In this document: piece after piece, positions 26,601-34,834 of the stretch
Position numbering within the stretch: the stretch's first letter is position 1
Layout: each line of letters starts with the position of its first letter
From: an uncultured Eubacteriales bacterium
GTDB lineage: Bacteria; Bacillota; Clostridia; Christensenellales; CAG-138
DNA: 37,122 nucleotides
Reading direction: 5' to 3'
Assembly: GCA_902802805.1 (NCBI GenBank)
Contig: CADCNE010000012.1
Span: 1-37,122, forward strand
Made by a program: the position numbers and the translations under genes
Notes under the pieces: generated by a model
Databases searched by the model: none
The model's input: the letters and a program-made list of their open reading frames with translations, nothing else
Told to the model about the DNA's origin: nothing

Positions 26601-26692
26601 CACCATTGCTCCGTGTCCGCTGCTGCGCTGCTGACGCAGAACAGGCCGCAGACCATGAAAACTGCTAAAATAAGTGTCGAGATCCGTTTCAT
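23675..26692 (-). CDS. Membrane-anchored surface protein with GLUG-like and purple-acid-phosphatase-like domains
   Basis: A 1005-residue exported protein. A signal peptide (about 1-25) is followed by a long Gly-rich region (about 60-400) with GLFGNVG, GGLAGKI and GGLIGNLKGG repeats typical of GLUG surface domains. Next come a beta-sandwich stretch, a purple-acid-phosphatase N-terminal FnIII-like domain (about 535-630) and a calcineurin-like metallophosphoesterase domain with SDLQ, NLGDLTEDD, PGNHES, VLAHAG and NGHIHNY. The usual DxH is DxQ. The C-terminus has Ala/Glu/Lys/Pro repeats, one membrane helix and KKRK, so the enzyme is tethered outside the cell. It probably releases phosphate from extracellular esters; the substrate is unknown. 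Confidence 0.85.
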   Translation of the reverse strand: MKRISTLILAVFMVCGLFCVSSAAADTEQWWEQDVWSTDVLVSLGAVLPDYDPASDTYRISAPEQLLYLSGLWKPEDTNGDHAPDAPCGGTYVLTQDLDMSPLLERIGAVIADKTGNDTEGYMPPIGALADNGKEEGVHCAFFGTFDGQGHAIRNLRVVCMGNKYCGLFGNVGHDFGEGYVKNLAILDAEIKGLSSCGILAGSLYGDADNVVCTGKIDCREKNAGGLAGKIKRNENGYCGIARNCFVDCEIIVRGKGNENGAAGGITASCSGGGQVVNCYAAGSIEIGGEEADSVGGLIGNLKGGTAVDNNVMLLSEIDGGDDSQNIGYLCGNYAGDSGSHIHGNVVWNGTRLMGGVSSTHPEEAAYALVGSEQIRSKELYESLGWDLDDVWTWVGDESDGYPMIRAFADAVDLKDRIDGRLIVSAPVLRLSEPMKNSAYSGETVRIDALLAPEGVTAGEALVHLGTGKKRSACTETVPMQRTEAGFTADLSLDIGTYYYYCTVEADGRKLSFPTEGTVRLDVVSETVRYVPEQLTLTPGATAAEMCFNWITAADGLSAELRWRERDESSWTVVPVTEIERVNVRGDHGTFTSYSVDLTGLKPGTDYKYMAVTKDGTNDYQSSVYEFRTLPAQKAFSFVLVSDLQSTNEEGYLPFLYTDQTFLTDTLHPDFIVNLGDLTEDDTMAEWTYLFDQLQGVLATTPTAYVPGNHESKGDVVYSHFKGRTNLPRGIDDEMLAETTASFVVGDVCFVILNTEPYTGIDGADASQDKLRFYEQQKAWAKDVFEASGCAYRIVLAHAGLVQKDDAATAFLEQMCEELQVDLFFNGHIHNYFRATVNGSGEKAEPGEATTFVTISPMGMKFDEYGGELDGLLEFQTGGQSDERQYLAYVEVTEEGIVVTAYQRTEAGDASPKKCADYTAIDSFAIRHEQSQPAEPEAAAKTEEKPAAETKPAAEVKPAAETKPEAAATAAAAERTVPWAAIGCGAAAIAVILLVVIFKKRKTVK

Positions 26693-26731
26693 ACCTGCGT
26701 CCTTCCATCCTGTATTGGCTCAAAAGACTCA

Positions 26732-26765
26732 GCGGAGGCGGCCGGTCCGCCCGGCCGTCCTCCGC
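26732..26765 (-). terminator. Intrinsic terminator after the repeat lipoprotein gene
   Basis: A GC-rich stem (26732-26745 with 26751-26765, one bulged base, 5-base loop) is followed on the minus strand by TCTTTTG. It separates the lipoprotein gene from the downstream phosphoesterase gene. Confidence 0.78.
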
Positions 26766-26785
26766 AAAAGGGGATCGCGCGTGCC

Positions 26786-28762
26786 TCAGGCGGCGGGATA
26801 CCAGCCGTCAGCGGTGACGCCGGTCTTCACGACCTCGTCCATGAGGGCGATGTCGGCGGGATCGTCGTTGGGCTCATGCTTGACCTTGTCCGCCTGCATG
26901 GAGATCTTGTCGTACATAGCAAGAGCGCCCAGATCCACCGTCAGGTCCGTGCCGTCCTCAAAGACCACGTACAGGACGAACTCCTTGTCCGCTTCCCGGA
27001 TGACGTAGATGTTCTTCTCGTAGTTGTCCTTGTCGGCGTCCTTGTCCTTCCAGCCGGCTTCCACGACGCTGGCGCCCTTGTCGCCGTCCTTGGCATAGAT
27101 GTGGACCTCGTTGATGGTCTTGCCGGTCTTGTTCTTGATGTTCAGGGCCAGGCCCGCATAGCTCGCGGGCACTTCCGCCGCGGCGGGCGCGGCAGCGGGC
27201 TCCTCGGCCTTGGGCGCGTACTCCACGCCGTCGGTGGAGACGCCGGCAGCCGCCACGGCGTCCATGGCCGCCATATCCTCGGCGTCGTCGGTGACCTTCT
27301 GCTTGAACTCGTCCGCCTTGATGGTGAACACGGTGTAGTCCTCCACGGGCTTCTCCAGCACGTGATCCTCCTCGGTGTCATCAGCAAAGCGGACCCTGAG
27401 GGTCATGGCGCCCAGCTTCTCGGTCTCCCGCAGCACGTACACCTGGATCTCATGGGGCTTGCCTTCCTTGCTCTCATCCTCGGTGGGCAGCACGTCCGCC
27501 AGGGTCTTGAAGATGTTCTTGCCCTTGTCCTCGTCGTTGGGGAACAGATAGATCTTGGCGATGTCCTTGCCGGTCTTGTTCTTGACCATCAGCTTGAGGC
27601 CGGTGTAGCCCTCGGGCACCGCGGCGGCTTCGGCAACAGGCGCGGGCTCCTCGGCGGGGACGGGCTCCTCAGCGGGCTCTTCGGCGGCGGGCACGGGGAT
27701 CTTGGCCAGTTCGGCGCGGGCGGCCTCTACGGCAGCCGCGTCAGCGGCGGGCGCGCCTTCGTACACGGGATACCACTGATCCACCACGTAGCCCTTCTCC
27801 AGGGACTCGGCCAGATACTGCAGGGGTTCGGGATCGCCGTCGTCGTACTGGACCTTGATGTCGTACTTATCCTCGGCGTTCTTCAGGGAGATCTCGTTGG
27901 GCAGGTGGCCGTCGCCGTCGGGCTTGAACCAGTCCTCGATGGGATAGGTGATGTCCGTGCCGTCATCGAACTTCACGTACAGGTTATAGTTGTCGGTGTG
28001 GGGGCGGAGGAAGCACTTGAAGAGGTACATACCGCCTTCCTTGGCCTTGCCGGGCATGAGGGACGCCATCTTTTCACCGGCAGCGGTGTAGAGGTAGTCG
28101 ATCATGTTGTTGTAGGCGTTGGGATCGCCGCCTTCCTCATAGAAGCGGAAGTCCACGATGTTCTTGCTGGTCTTGTTCTTCAGCTCGATGGCGAGGAGCT
28201 CGTATCCGGGATAGACGTTGTCGGCAGTCTTGCCTACGGCTACCGCAGCATCCATGGCCGCCTTGTCCTCGGCCTTGTCCTCCAGCACCACCTCCCAGGC
28301 GGCCGGATCGACGCCGTCCTTCATGGAGATCTTGGTGTACATCTTCAGCTCTCCAAGGTCCTTCTTGGCCTCGGTGCCGTCCGCGAAGACCACCAGCAGC
28401 TCCTGGGCCGCGCCGGCTTCCCGGACGATGTAGATGTTCTTCTCATAGTTGGCCTTGTCCGCGTCCTTATCCTGCCAGCCGGGGGCCACCACGCTGTTGC
28501 CTTTGTCGCCGCCCGCGGGGTAGATGTACACCTCGTCGATGGTGACGCCGGTCTTATTCTTGATGTTCAAACCCAGGGCTACATAGGTCGCCTTCGGCGC
28601 TTCCGGCTCTTTGGGGGCCTCGGTGGGCTGTTCGGCGGGCTTCTCCGCAGCCGGCGCCTGGGTAGCGACGGGGGCTGGGGTTTCAGCGGGCTTGGTCGTT
28701 CCGCAGGCGATGATCCCCAGGATCATCAGCAGGACGAGAACGAGAGAAAGTAGCTTTTTCAT
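26786..28762 (-). CDS. Lipoprotein with four tandem copies of an unrecognised domain
   Basis: A 658-residue lipoprotein: signal peptide with lipobox LGIIAC (Cys20), then a Pro/Ala/Glu linker and four related domains of about 110-140 residues (roughly 58-180, 190-335, 390-525 and 540-655). Domains 1 and 4 are closest, sharing LNIKNKTG, DKDADK-NYEKNIY, REA, a DGT turn and MYDKISM-like ends; each domain ends with an AMD-x-V-x-x-G-x-(T/S)-x-D-like helix. Acidic EEPAEEPVPAEEPAP linkers separate domains 2, 3 and 4. I do not recognise the family. The form suggests an extracellular binding or adhesion role. Codon use fits the neighbours; strong AGGAGG site. Confidence 0.8.
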   Translation of the reverse strand: MKKLLSLVLVLLMILGIIACGTTKPAETPAPVATQAPAAEKPAEQPTEAPKEPEAPKATYVALGLNIKNKTGVTIDEVYIYPAGGDKGNSVVAPGWQDKDADKANYEKNIYIVREAGAAQELLVVFADGTEAKKDLGELKMYTKISMKDGVDPAAWEVVLEDKAEDKAAMDAAVAVGKTADNVYPGYELLAIELKNKTSKNIVDFRFYEEGGDPNAYNNMIDYLYTAAGEKMASLMPGKAKEGGMYLFKCFLRPHTDNYNLYVKFDDGTDITYPIEDWFKPDGDGHLPNEISLKNAEDKYDIKVQYDDGDPEPLQYLAESLEKGYVVDQWYPVYEGAPAADAAAVEAARAELAKIPVPAAEEPAEEPVPAEEPAPVAEAAAVPEGYTGLKLMVKNKTGKDIAKIYLFPNDEDKGKNIFKTLADVLPTEDESKEGKPHEIQVYVLRETEKLGAMTLRVRFADDTEEDHVLEKPVEDYTVFTIKADEFKQKVTDDAEDMAAMDAVAAAGVSTDGVEYAPKAEEPAAAPAAAEVPASYAGLALNIKNKTGKTINEVHIYAKDGDKGASVVEAGWKDKDADKDNYEKNIYVIREADKEFVLYVVFEDGTDLTVDLGALAMYDKISMQADKVKHEPNDDPADIALMDEVVKTGVTADGWYPAA

Positions 28763-28826
28763 GGTGTGCCTCCTGTTTGTTTTTGTGTTATCTCACTTTG
28801 CCGAAAAAGACAAAGAGTGGATCCCT

Positions 28827-29787
28827 TCATTCCCGGCGGCAGGTCACGGCGCCGTCCGGCTGGATGTCGAAGCGGATGCCGTTGGCGGTGCTTTCCGCCA
28901 GGGCGGCCATGGGCCGGTTCTCGGTGCAGAGCACCAGGGGTAGTCGTTCCAGAAACATGGTCATGATCTCCTCGTCGGGCCGCTCCTTCCTGGCGTTGGG
29001 GTCGTTCTCGCAGGAGACCACAGCACACCAGGGGGAAAGCTTATTGAGGAGCCCCGGCGTCATGGACTTCCTGTCCCCGTGCTCCGTGATGGGGGAGCTT
29101 GAGGATGTCGCAGGGGGGGATGGCCTCCCCTTCCCAGTCCGCCGCGTACCGATCGCCGGTGATCAGCACGCTCCGGTGACCGTAGGCGAACCGCAGCATC
29201 AGGCTGGACAGATTCCGCTCCTTGGCCACCTGGGTGCACAGACCCTCCTCCACCGCATCGCCCCGGTAGAGGGCGTCGAACACCTGTTTCTGCCGGTCAA
29301 CGATCTCCGCCCGGGGATAGTAGACCGTCATGGTCAATCTGTCGGTCAGGGCCTGTTCCCCGGCTTGGATGGTCTCCACCGCCGTGCCCCGTTCCTGGGC
29401 CGCCTCACAGAGCTCCTTGAGGATGTTCAGCATCTGTCGAAGGCCGTTGGGCGGCTTTTTGGTGGAGATAAAGGATCGAGGGACGAAGCGAGCGTCCTCC
29501 GGGGGTACCGTCAGCATCTGGAGCCGGTCCACCCGGATGGCCCGCACGATCCTGGCAGCCCCGCCCACATGGTCGATATGGGGGTGGGTCAGGATCATCC
29601 GATCGAGGTGCGTCACCTGCCGATCCAGCAGATACTCCAGAGCGTCCTTGCGCAAAGACCCGTCCCGGGATTCCACGAAGGGCCGTCCGGCGTCCACCAG
29701 CACGGCGTAGTCCCGTCCGTCCTCCCCGCGTTCCCGGACCAGCACGGCGTCCCCGTCGCCCACGTTGCAAAAGAATACTTCCAGCAT
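28827..29787 (-). pseudogene. ComEC/Rec2-like metallo-beta-lactamase-fold protein, frameshifted
   Basis: The 5' frame (29787 down to about 29085) encodes a metallo-beta-lactamase fold: CNVGDGDAVLV, LTHPHIDHVGG (metal ligands), LITGD and LKLPHHG, the pattern of ComEC-type domains and free-standing homologues. Directly after PHHG the frame runs into unrelated residues and stops at 29041. The expected continuation (DRKSMTPGLLNKLSP, then VVSCEND) is read in another frame down to 28827. Removing one G from the GGGG run at about 29077-29080, or adding two bases before it, joins the frames. The break may be a real mutation or a homopolymer sequencing error. The substrate, possibly a nucleotide, is unknown. 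Confidence 0.78.
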
Positions 29788-29790
29788 AGC

Positions 29791-30327
29791 TCAGCTCTGA
29801 TACCAGGAGGGACGCTCCCTGACCTTTTCCCTTTCAGCCCGGGCCTTTCGTTCCCGCCGATACAGGAGCAGGGCCGGGACGCCGCCCGTCAGCACGGAGG
29901 CGATGCCCGGCAGGTTCACCACAGCCATGAACAGGCCGTACTCCGTTCGGGCGTCGGACCAGTCAATGAGCAGCAGCTCGAAAAGCATCACGGCTATGAG
30001 CAGGGCGGCCATCCACAGATACGCTCCCGCCGCCAGGCCCCTCTTCTCCCCCGGGAGAAGGGTGAAAAGAAGGCAAACGGCGCTGCCAGACAGAGCAGGC
30101 ACCACGTACTCCACCAGGTTCCGTATCACAACGCTGGCCCCTGAAAAGGCTTTTTCCAGGGGACCCAGCAGCAACAGATAGCAGGCTCCATAAACAAGGA
30201 TGAACAGGATCGCCATCAAAAAGGAATACAGCAGGCTCGCACTCTTCGGTTTCCCGTTCTCTTCGAAGAACAGGCCCCGAAAAAAGCCGTCCAGTTTCCG
30301 GTCGAATTTTGATCGCTTCATTGCCAT
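29791..30327 (-). CDS. Small multi-pass membrane protein of unknown function
   Basis: A 178-residue protein with about four hydrophobic segments (near 30-55, 65-90, 98-122 and 130-152), a basic N-terminus (KRSKFDRKLDGF) and a very basic C-terminus (RRERKARAEREK). No family recognised. The start at 30327 or 30321 lacks a clear ribosome site. It ends 3 bases before the ATG of the metallo-beta-lactamase-fold gene, so the two are co-transcribed. Confidence 0.65.
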   Translation of the reverse strand: MAMKRSKFDRKLDGFFRGLFFEENGKPKSASLLYSFLMAILFILVYGACYLLLLGPLEKAFSGASVVIRNLVEYVVPALSGSAVCLLFTLLPGEKRGLAAGAYLWMAALLIAVMLFELLLIDWSDARTEYGLFMAVVNLPGIASVLTGGVPALLLYRRERKARAEREKVRERPSWYQS

Positions 30328-30342
30328 GCTATATATGGGTCG

Positions 30343-30377
30343 GCGTCCTGCGAAAGAAAAACGCTTTCACAGGACGC
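30343..30377 (-). terminator. Hairpin after the ABC transporter operon
   Basis: Bases 30343-30356 and 30364-30377 form a 14-bp stem with one G-U pair on the minus strand and a U-rich loop. No U-run follows the stem, so termination is plausible but not certain. Confidence 0.5.
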
Positions 30378-30399
30378 ACAGGTCAGGAACTCGCCGTTT

Positions 30400-31710
30400 T
30401 TACCGGGTGCTGTTCCACAGCGTCCAATACGCCTTCACGTTGGGATAATTCTGATAGATATGCTCGAAATCCGGAGCGGTGAGGTTGACCTCCTCATAGG
30501 TGATGCCGGACTTCTTGTACGTCACGTCGTCCCGCACGGACCAATGGCCCAGCTTGTCGAACACATTGTAGCAGCCGCTTTGGCCGTCGTCCCCGCCCAT
30601 CATGAACTTGATGAACAGCCGGGCGCCCGCCGGATTGTCGCAACCGCTGACCACGTAGGAGTAGGCTGCCGCATCCTGGGCCGTATAGGGCTGCAGGCCC
30701 GTGACCCAAGCGATATCCATGCCCGACTCGCCCATGGACTGCTTAGAGTTGTCCAGCTTGGAGGCAGAGCAAAGGCCCAACGTAGGCCCGTTGACGGATT
30801 CGTGGACTGCTTCCACCACCGCGTCGCCGTCGGCAAGGGGGGTGATGGTCATCTGGGAGAACCGCCAGAACAGTTCCACGCCTGCGTTGTTCTCGGGGAG
30901 CTCCATTAGGCCCGGGGTGTTCTGCAGATGATCGTGATAGGTGAAGGTCAGATCCTTGCCGTACTGCTTCTTATACTGCTCCAGAAGCTTGTCGCTGTCC
31001 GAGATGAGCTGGGCCCACAGGGTGGCGTAGGACGGCGCGGTAATGTCCTTAGAGAAGATGGTCCAGTACTGGGTGTTGTTCCCGTTGGCGTCCTTGAAGG
31101 ACTGGGTCTCCTCGTTGTAGCCCTCCACGATGTCCCACCAGCTCTCGATGGGCACCTTGTCGAACATGCGGGTGTTGTAGAACCAGGGATTGAAGGTGGA
31201 ATAGAGGGGCAGGCCGAACCGCAGCATGTCGTCCTTGATGTGGGCGCACACGTCGGCGGGATAATAGATCTTGATCAGATCCCACAGCACGTACTCGTTG
31301 AACACCTCGCCGGAAGCGTCCTTCACCATGAGCACGTCGGCCATGGGGGTGCCGCTCTGGGCCTCCATGCCGATCTTCTGCATGACCGTATTGGTGTCGC
31401 AGGAGATGTATTCGAACTTGATATCGGGGTACTTGTCCCGGATGTACTTGCGGGCGGTGTCCGCATCGGCGGTGGTGGCGTAGATGGTGACGGTGCCGCC
31501 TTCCTTCTTGGCCATCTCATAGAGCTCATCCATGGACATATGGTTCCAGTCGATGCCGTCCTCGCCGATGACATCTATGGCTTCCACGCCGGTGACCACT
31601 TTCCCGACTTCATCCTCGGAGCCGGTCTCCGCTTCCTTGGCGGAATTGCCGCAGGCCGCCAAAGCGGTGAGCATGCACAGCGTCATCAAAACAGCGATGA
31701 ATTTCTTCAT
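30400..31710 (-). CDS. ABC transporter substrate-binding lipoprotein (iron/AfuA-like class)
   Basis: A 436-residue exported lipoprotein: signal peptide with lipobox ALAAC (Cys20), an acidic linker, then a two-lobed binding fold with VTIYATTADADTARKY, DVLMVKDASGEV, YSTFNPWFYNTRM and ESWWDIVEGY. This fits family-1-like proteins that bind Fe3+, thiamine, polyamines, aminoethylphosphonate or hexose phosphates (AfuA). No clear iron-binding tyrosine pair can be assigned by eye, so the ligand is open. It is the last gene of the operon, after the ATPase and permease, and has an AAGGAG site. Confidence 0.87.
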   Translation of the reverse strand: MKKFIAVLMTLCMLTALAACGNSAKEAETGSEDEVGKVVTGVEAIDVIGEDGIDWNHMSMDELYEMAKKEGGTVTIYATTADADTARKYIRDKYPDIKFEYISCDTNTVMQKIGMEAQSGTPMADVLMVKDASGEVFNEYVLWDLIKIYYPADVCAHIKDDMLRFGLPLYSTFNPWFYNTRMFDKVPIESWWDIVEGYNEETQSFKDANGNNTQYWTIFSKDITAPSYATLWAQLISDSDKLLEQYKKQYGKDLTFTYHDHLQNTPGLMELPENNAGVELFWRFSQMTITPLADGDAVVEAVHESVNGPTLGLCSASKLDNSKQSMGESGMDIAWVTGLQPYTAQDAAAYSYVVSGCDNPAGARLFIKFMMGGDDGQSGCYNVFDKLGHWSVRDDVTYKKSGITYEEVNLTAPDFEHIYQNYPNVKAYWTLWNSTR

Positions 31711-31758
31711 GGAATGGTATCTCCTTTCCTGGTGCTTGGGGTCCGGGGCGAGATCCGC

Positions 31759-32916
31759 TCAGTCGTCGGTGCCCGCCTTGTGCTTGGTCTTGGCATACTT
31801 GATGAGCCGCCCTGTTTCTTTATTATATACATTCATGCGGCCGGGGTGAAGTACCACGAACACATTTTGGTTCATGTCATATTCTACCAGGCCTGTCTGG
31901 ATGGCCAGGAATTCCGTATCGCCCACGGTGAGGGTCACCAGCGTTTCGCTGCCGGCGGGCTGGTTGGCGTAGACCCGGGCGGGAACGGTGTTCTTGTGAT
32001 GGGGATCCTCGGTGTAGATATCCACCATCTCCGGCCGAAGGCCCAAGACACAGTCGAAATCCCGGCCTTCGGGGATCTCTTCGTCCAGCTTCAAGAACTC
32101 TTTGGCAAACACGTACTCGCCGAAGGCGCTCTTCACCCGCAGGGCATCCCCGTCGAAGGCACCCTTGGCCTCGATGAAGTTGATGCGGGGGTTGCCGATG
32201 AAGTCCGCCGCCTGCAGGTCGATGGGATTGGTGTACAGGCCCAGCGGCGTGTCGATCTGGGAGATCTCTCCCTCCTTGAACAGGGCGATCTTGGTGGACA
32301 TGGTCAGCGCCTCCACCTGATCGTGGGTCACGTAGATGATGGTGGTGCCGGTCTCCTTATGGAGACGCTTGAGCTCCGCCCGCATGTCGATGCGCAGCCG
32401 AGCGTCCAGGTTGGATAGGGGCTCGTCCAGCAGCAGGAGCTTGGGGCTGGAGGCGATGGCTCGGGCGATGGCCACGCGCTGCTGCTGACCGCCGGAAAGC
32501 TCGTTGGGATAGCGTCCCCGATACTCCTCGATCCGCATGGTCTTGAGAGCTCGCATGACCGTCTTCTCGATCTCCTCCTTCTTCATCTTCTTGATCTTGA
32601 GACCGAAGGCTACGTTCTCAAACACCGTCATGTGGGGCCACAGGGCGTAGCTTTGGAACACCAGGTTCAGTCCCCGTTTGCTGGGGGCCTCGTAGAAAGC
32701 CTTGTCCGCATCGATGATCATCCGATCGTCGATGGTCATGGTGCCGTGCTGGGCCTTTTCCAAACCGGAGATGACCCGGAGGGTGGTGGTCTTGCCGCAG
32801 CCGGAGGGCCCCAGCAGCGTCATGAAGTCCCCGTCCTCGATGGTCAGGTTCACGTCCCGGAGCACGTGGTTCTCTCCGTAAAACTTATCGATGTGGCTCA
32901 ACTGGATCTTGCTCAT
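31759..32916 (-). CDS. ABC transporter ATPase subunit (PotA/FbpC/MalK type)
   Basis: A 385-residue ATPase. Walker A GPSGCGKTT, Q-loop FQSYALWPHM, signature LSGGQQQRVAIARA, Walker B LLLLDEPLSNLDA and switch His in YVTHDQVEA are all intact. The C-terminal 130 residues form a TOBE-like regulatory domain (LGLRPEMVDI). It powers the import system whose fused permease is encoded upstream and whose binding protein is encoded downstream. Such ATPases serve iron, polyamine, sugar and phosphorylated-compound importers alike. Confidence 0.95.
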   Translation of the reverse strand: MSKIQLSHIDKFYGENHVLRDVNLTIEDGDFMTLLGPSGCGKTTTLRVISGLEKAQHGTMTIDDRMIIDADKAFYEAPSKRGLNLVFQSYALWPHMTVFENVAFGLKIKKMKKEEIEKTVMRALKTMRIEEYRGRYPNELSGGQQQRVAIARAIASSPKLLLLDEPLSNLDARLRIDMRAELKRLHKETGTTIIYVTHDQVEALTMSTKIALFKEGEISQIDTPLGLYTNPIDLQAADFIGNPRINFIEAKGAFDGDALRVKSAFGEYVFAKEFLKLDEEIPEGRDFDCVLGLRPEMVDIYTEDPHHKNTVPARVYANQPAGSETLVTLTVGDTEFLAIQTGLVEYDMNQNVFVVLHPGRMNVYNKETGRLIKYAKTKHKAGTDD

Positions 32917-32947
32917 GGGTGAACTTCCTTTCTGTACTCAAGACTGG

Positions 32948-34795
32948 TCACATGCTCTTAGATACGTTGCCGCCGAATTTGTCCGCGATCCGGTTGGTAA
33001 CGAGGATGAATACGATGATGACGATGCAGATGGCGTCCGCCACCTGGGGCATGGCCTCCTTGGAATAGTCAAAGGCCAGGAAGGACAGGGTGTAGTTTTT
33101 CGGCGTCATCAAAATGGCGATCAGATCCAGCTCCTTGGCGATGCTGATGAAGGAGAGCAGGAAGCCGGACAAAAAGCCGTTCTTGGCCAGGGGGATCACG
33201 ATGCTGCGGATGCGCCGCCAGAACCCCGCCCCGTTGATGGTGGCCGCCTCCTCCAGCTCCACGGAGATCTGCATCATATTGGAAGAGCCGGAACGGCTGG
33301 CGAAGGGGAAATGCTTCACGATGGACACCAGCAATATCAGGGTGAACGTGCCGTACAGTGAGGGGATGAGGCCGCCCAGCCGGGGCTGGCTGAACATGGA
33401 GAAATAGATGGCGGAAAAGGCCACGCCGGGCATCAGATAGGGGATGAAGATCAGCTGCTCCACCGCGTTGCCGTACCACTTGCCCCGGCCCCGGGTGGTG
33501 ATATACCCGAAGAACTGGCCAAAGACCGCCGTGATGAGGGAGGCGATCAGGGACAGCTTCACCGTGTTGCCCAGGGCCCTGCCGAACTCGGAGTTGCGGA
33601 ACAGGCCGTTCTGGTTGAAGGAGGGATGGGGTGCGCTCTGCAGCTCGCCGATCCAGGCATACAGGGTCAGGTTGTCCGCGCCGTACCCTGCGCCGGGCAT
33701 GATCTGGAAGGATTCCATGACCAGGAAGAACACAGGCATAACCATGGCCACCACCAGGAACACGGCGATGACGATCAGCATGGGCCACTTGGCTCCCCGC
33801 AGGGGAATGAGGTTGCTGCGGGTGCCCTTGCCGCCGATGGTGGCGTAGGATTTACGGGTGCCGATGAGCTTTTGGTTCACCACGATGGTGCCCGCCGCCA
33901 GCAGGATCATCAGTATGGACATGGCGTAGCCCACCGCGTTGGGACCGTCGTTGATAAAGGCCTTCATCCTGGTGGCCAGCACGTAGAAGGGGGTGCCGTC
34001 CGGGTTGTTGCCGCCCAGGCGCGCAGCCACGCCGTAGGTGCCGATGGACTTCGATATGGTCATGATGGTAGCCGACAGGATGGAGGGCAGGATCAGGGGC
34101 AGGGTGATGCTCTTCAGGATCTGGGCCTTGGAGGCGCCCTGGATCTCCCCCATCTCCTCCAGCTCCGAGTTGATGGATCGGAGGGCGCCGGAGGCCATGA
34201 TGTAGGAGAAGGCGTAGTAGTGCATGGTCATCACGATGATGATGGGCACGAAACCGGAGGCCAGGGCGTTGGGCACCGGGATGCCCAGGCTGTACAGCAC
34301 CCCGTAGCCGCCCATGCTGGGGTTGCGGAAGATGGTCATCCAGGACAGGGCCTTGCACCAGGAGGGGATCATGTAGGGGATCAGGATCAGGGCGGACAAA
34401 AGGCCCTTGCCGGGAATGTCCGTGCGGACCATGAGCCAGGCCATCAGCGCCCCCAGGGGCACGGAGATGACCGTGACGAAGGCGCCGATGATCAGCGAGT
34501 TCCTGAGGGGCACCCACAGGATCGTCTTGGTGAGGGGGCTGGCCAGCAGGTACTTCCAGTACCACAGGGTGTAGTCGCCGATCTTGGCGCCGGGAATGGT
34601 CCTGCGCATGACCTCGGCCTTGGCCACCACGAAGGTGTTCTGCACCATGGCGAGCAGCGGGATCACGATGAGCGTGAACAGCAACAGCAGCGTGATCAAC
34701 ACGATCACGTTGAACGGGTTGCCGATCAAGCTCCTGAACTGGTTCCTGAACCGCTCCCGGCTCATCGGGGGGCGGGTCCATCCTTTCTTTGCCAT
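32948..34795 (-). CDS. ABC transporter permease, two fused membrane domains
   Basis: A 615-residue permease with two repeats of about six helices, each with an EAA-type loop: EMGEIQGASKAQILKSITLP in the first half and EEAATINGAGFWRRIRSIVIP in the second. Fused permeases of this kind are typical of FbpB/AfuB/ThiP transporters. Between the halves is a basic loop (NQKLIGTRKSYATIGGKGTR). GGAGG lies 6 bases before the ATG. It lies just after the fifth HAD gene, in the operator-controlled operon. Confidence 0.93.
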   Translation of the reverse strand: MAKKGWTRPPMSRERFRNQFRSLIGNPFNVIVLITLLLLFTLIVIPLLAMVQNTFVVAKAEVMRRTIPGAKIGDYTLWYWKYLLASPLTKTILWVPLRNSLIIGAFVTVISVPLGALMAWLMVRTDIPGKGLLSALILIPYMIPSWCKALSWMTIFRNPSMGGYGVLYSLGIPVPNALASGFVPIIIVMTMHYYAFSYIMASGALRSINSELEEMGEIQGASKAQILKSITLPLILPSILSATIMTISKSIGTYGVAARLGGNNPDGTPFYVLATRMKAFINDGPNAVGYAMSILMILLAAGTIVVNQKLIGTRKSYATIGGKGTRSNLIPLRGAKWPMLIVIAVFLVVAMVMPVFFLVMESFQIMPGAGYGADNLTLYAWIGELQSAPHPSFNQNGLFRNSEFGRALGNTVKLSLIASLITAVFGQFFGYITTRGRGKWYGNAVEQLIFIPYLMPGVAFSAIYFSMFSQPRLGGLIPSLYGTFTLILLVSIVKHFPFASRSGSSNMMQISVELEEAATINGAGFWRRIRSIVIPLAKNGFLSGFLLSFISIAKELDLIAILMTPKNYTLSFLAFDYSKEAMPQVADAICIVIIVFILVTNRIADKFGGNVSKSM

Positions 34796-34834
34796 CTTAC
34801 AACCTCCATGCAGGGTCCGTTACAGCGGTAGTTG

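Noticed and set aside
28785..28813. Promoter-like TTGTCT-17-TAACAC before the repeat lipoprotein gene
   Set aside because: The -10 match is poor (three of six), so it was not annotated.
30400..34795. Firm call of an iron(III) importer
   Set aside because: The permease and ATPase types are shared by iron, thiamine, phosphonate and hexose-phosphate systems, no iron-binding residues can be assigned, and the operator is LacI-type rather than Fur-type.
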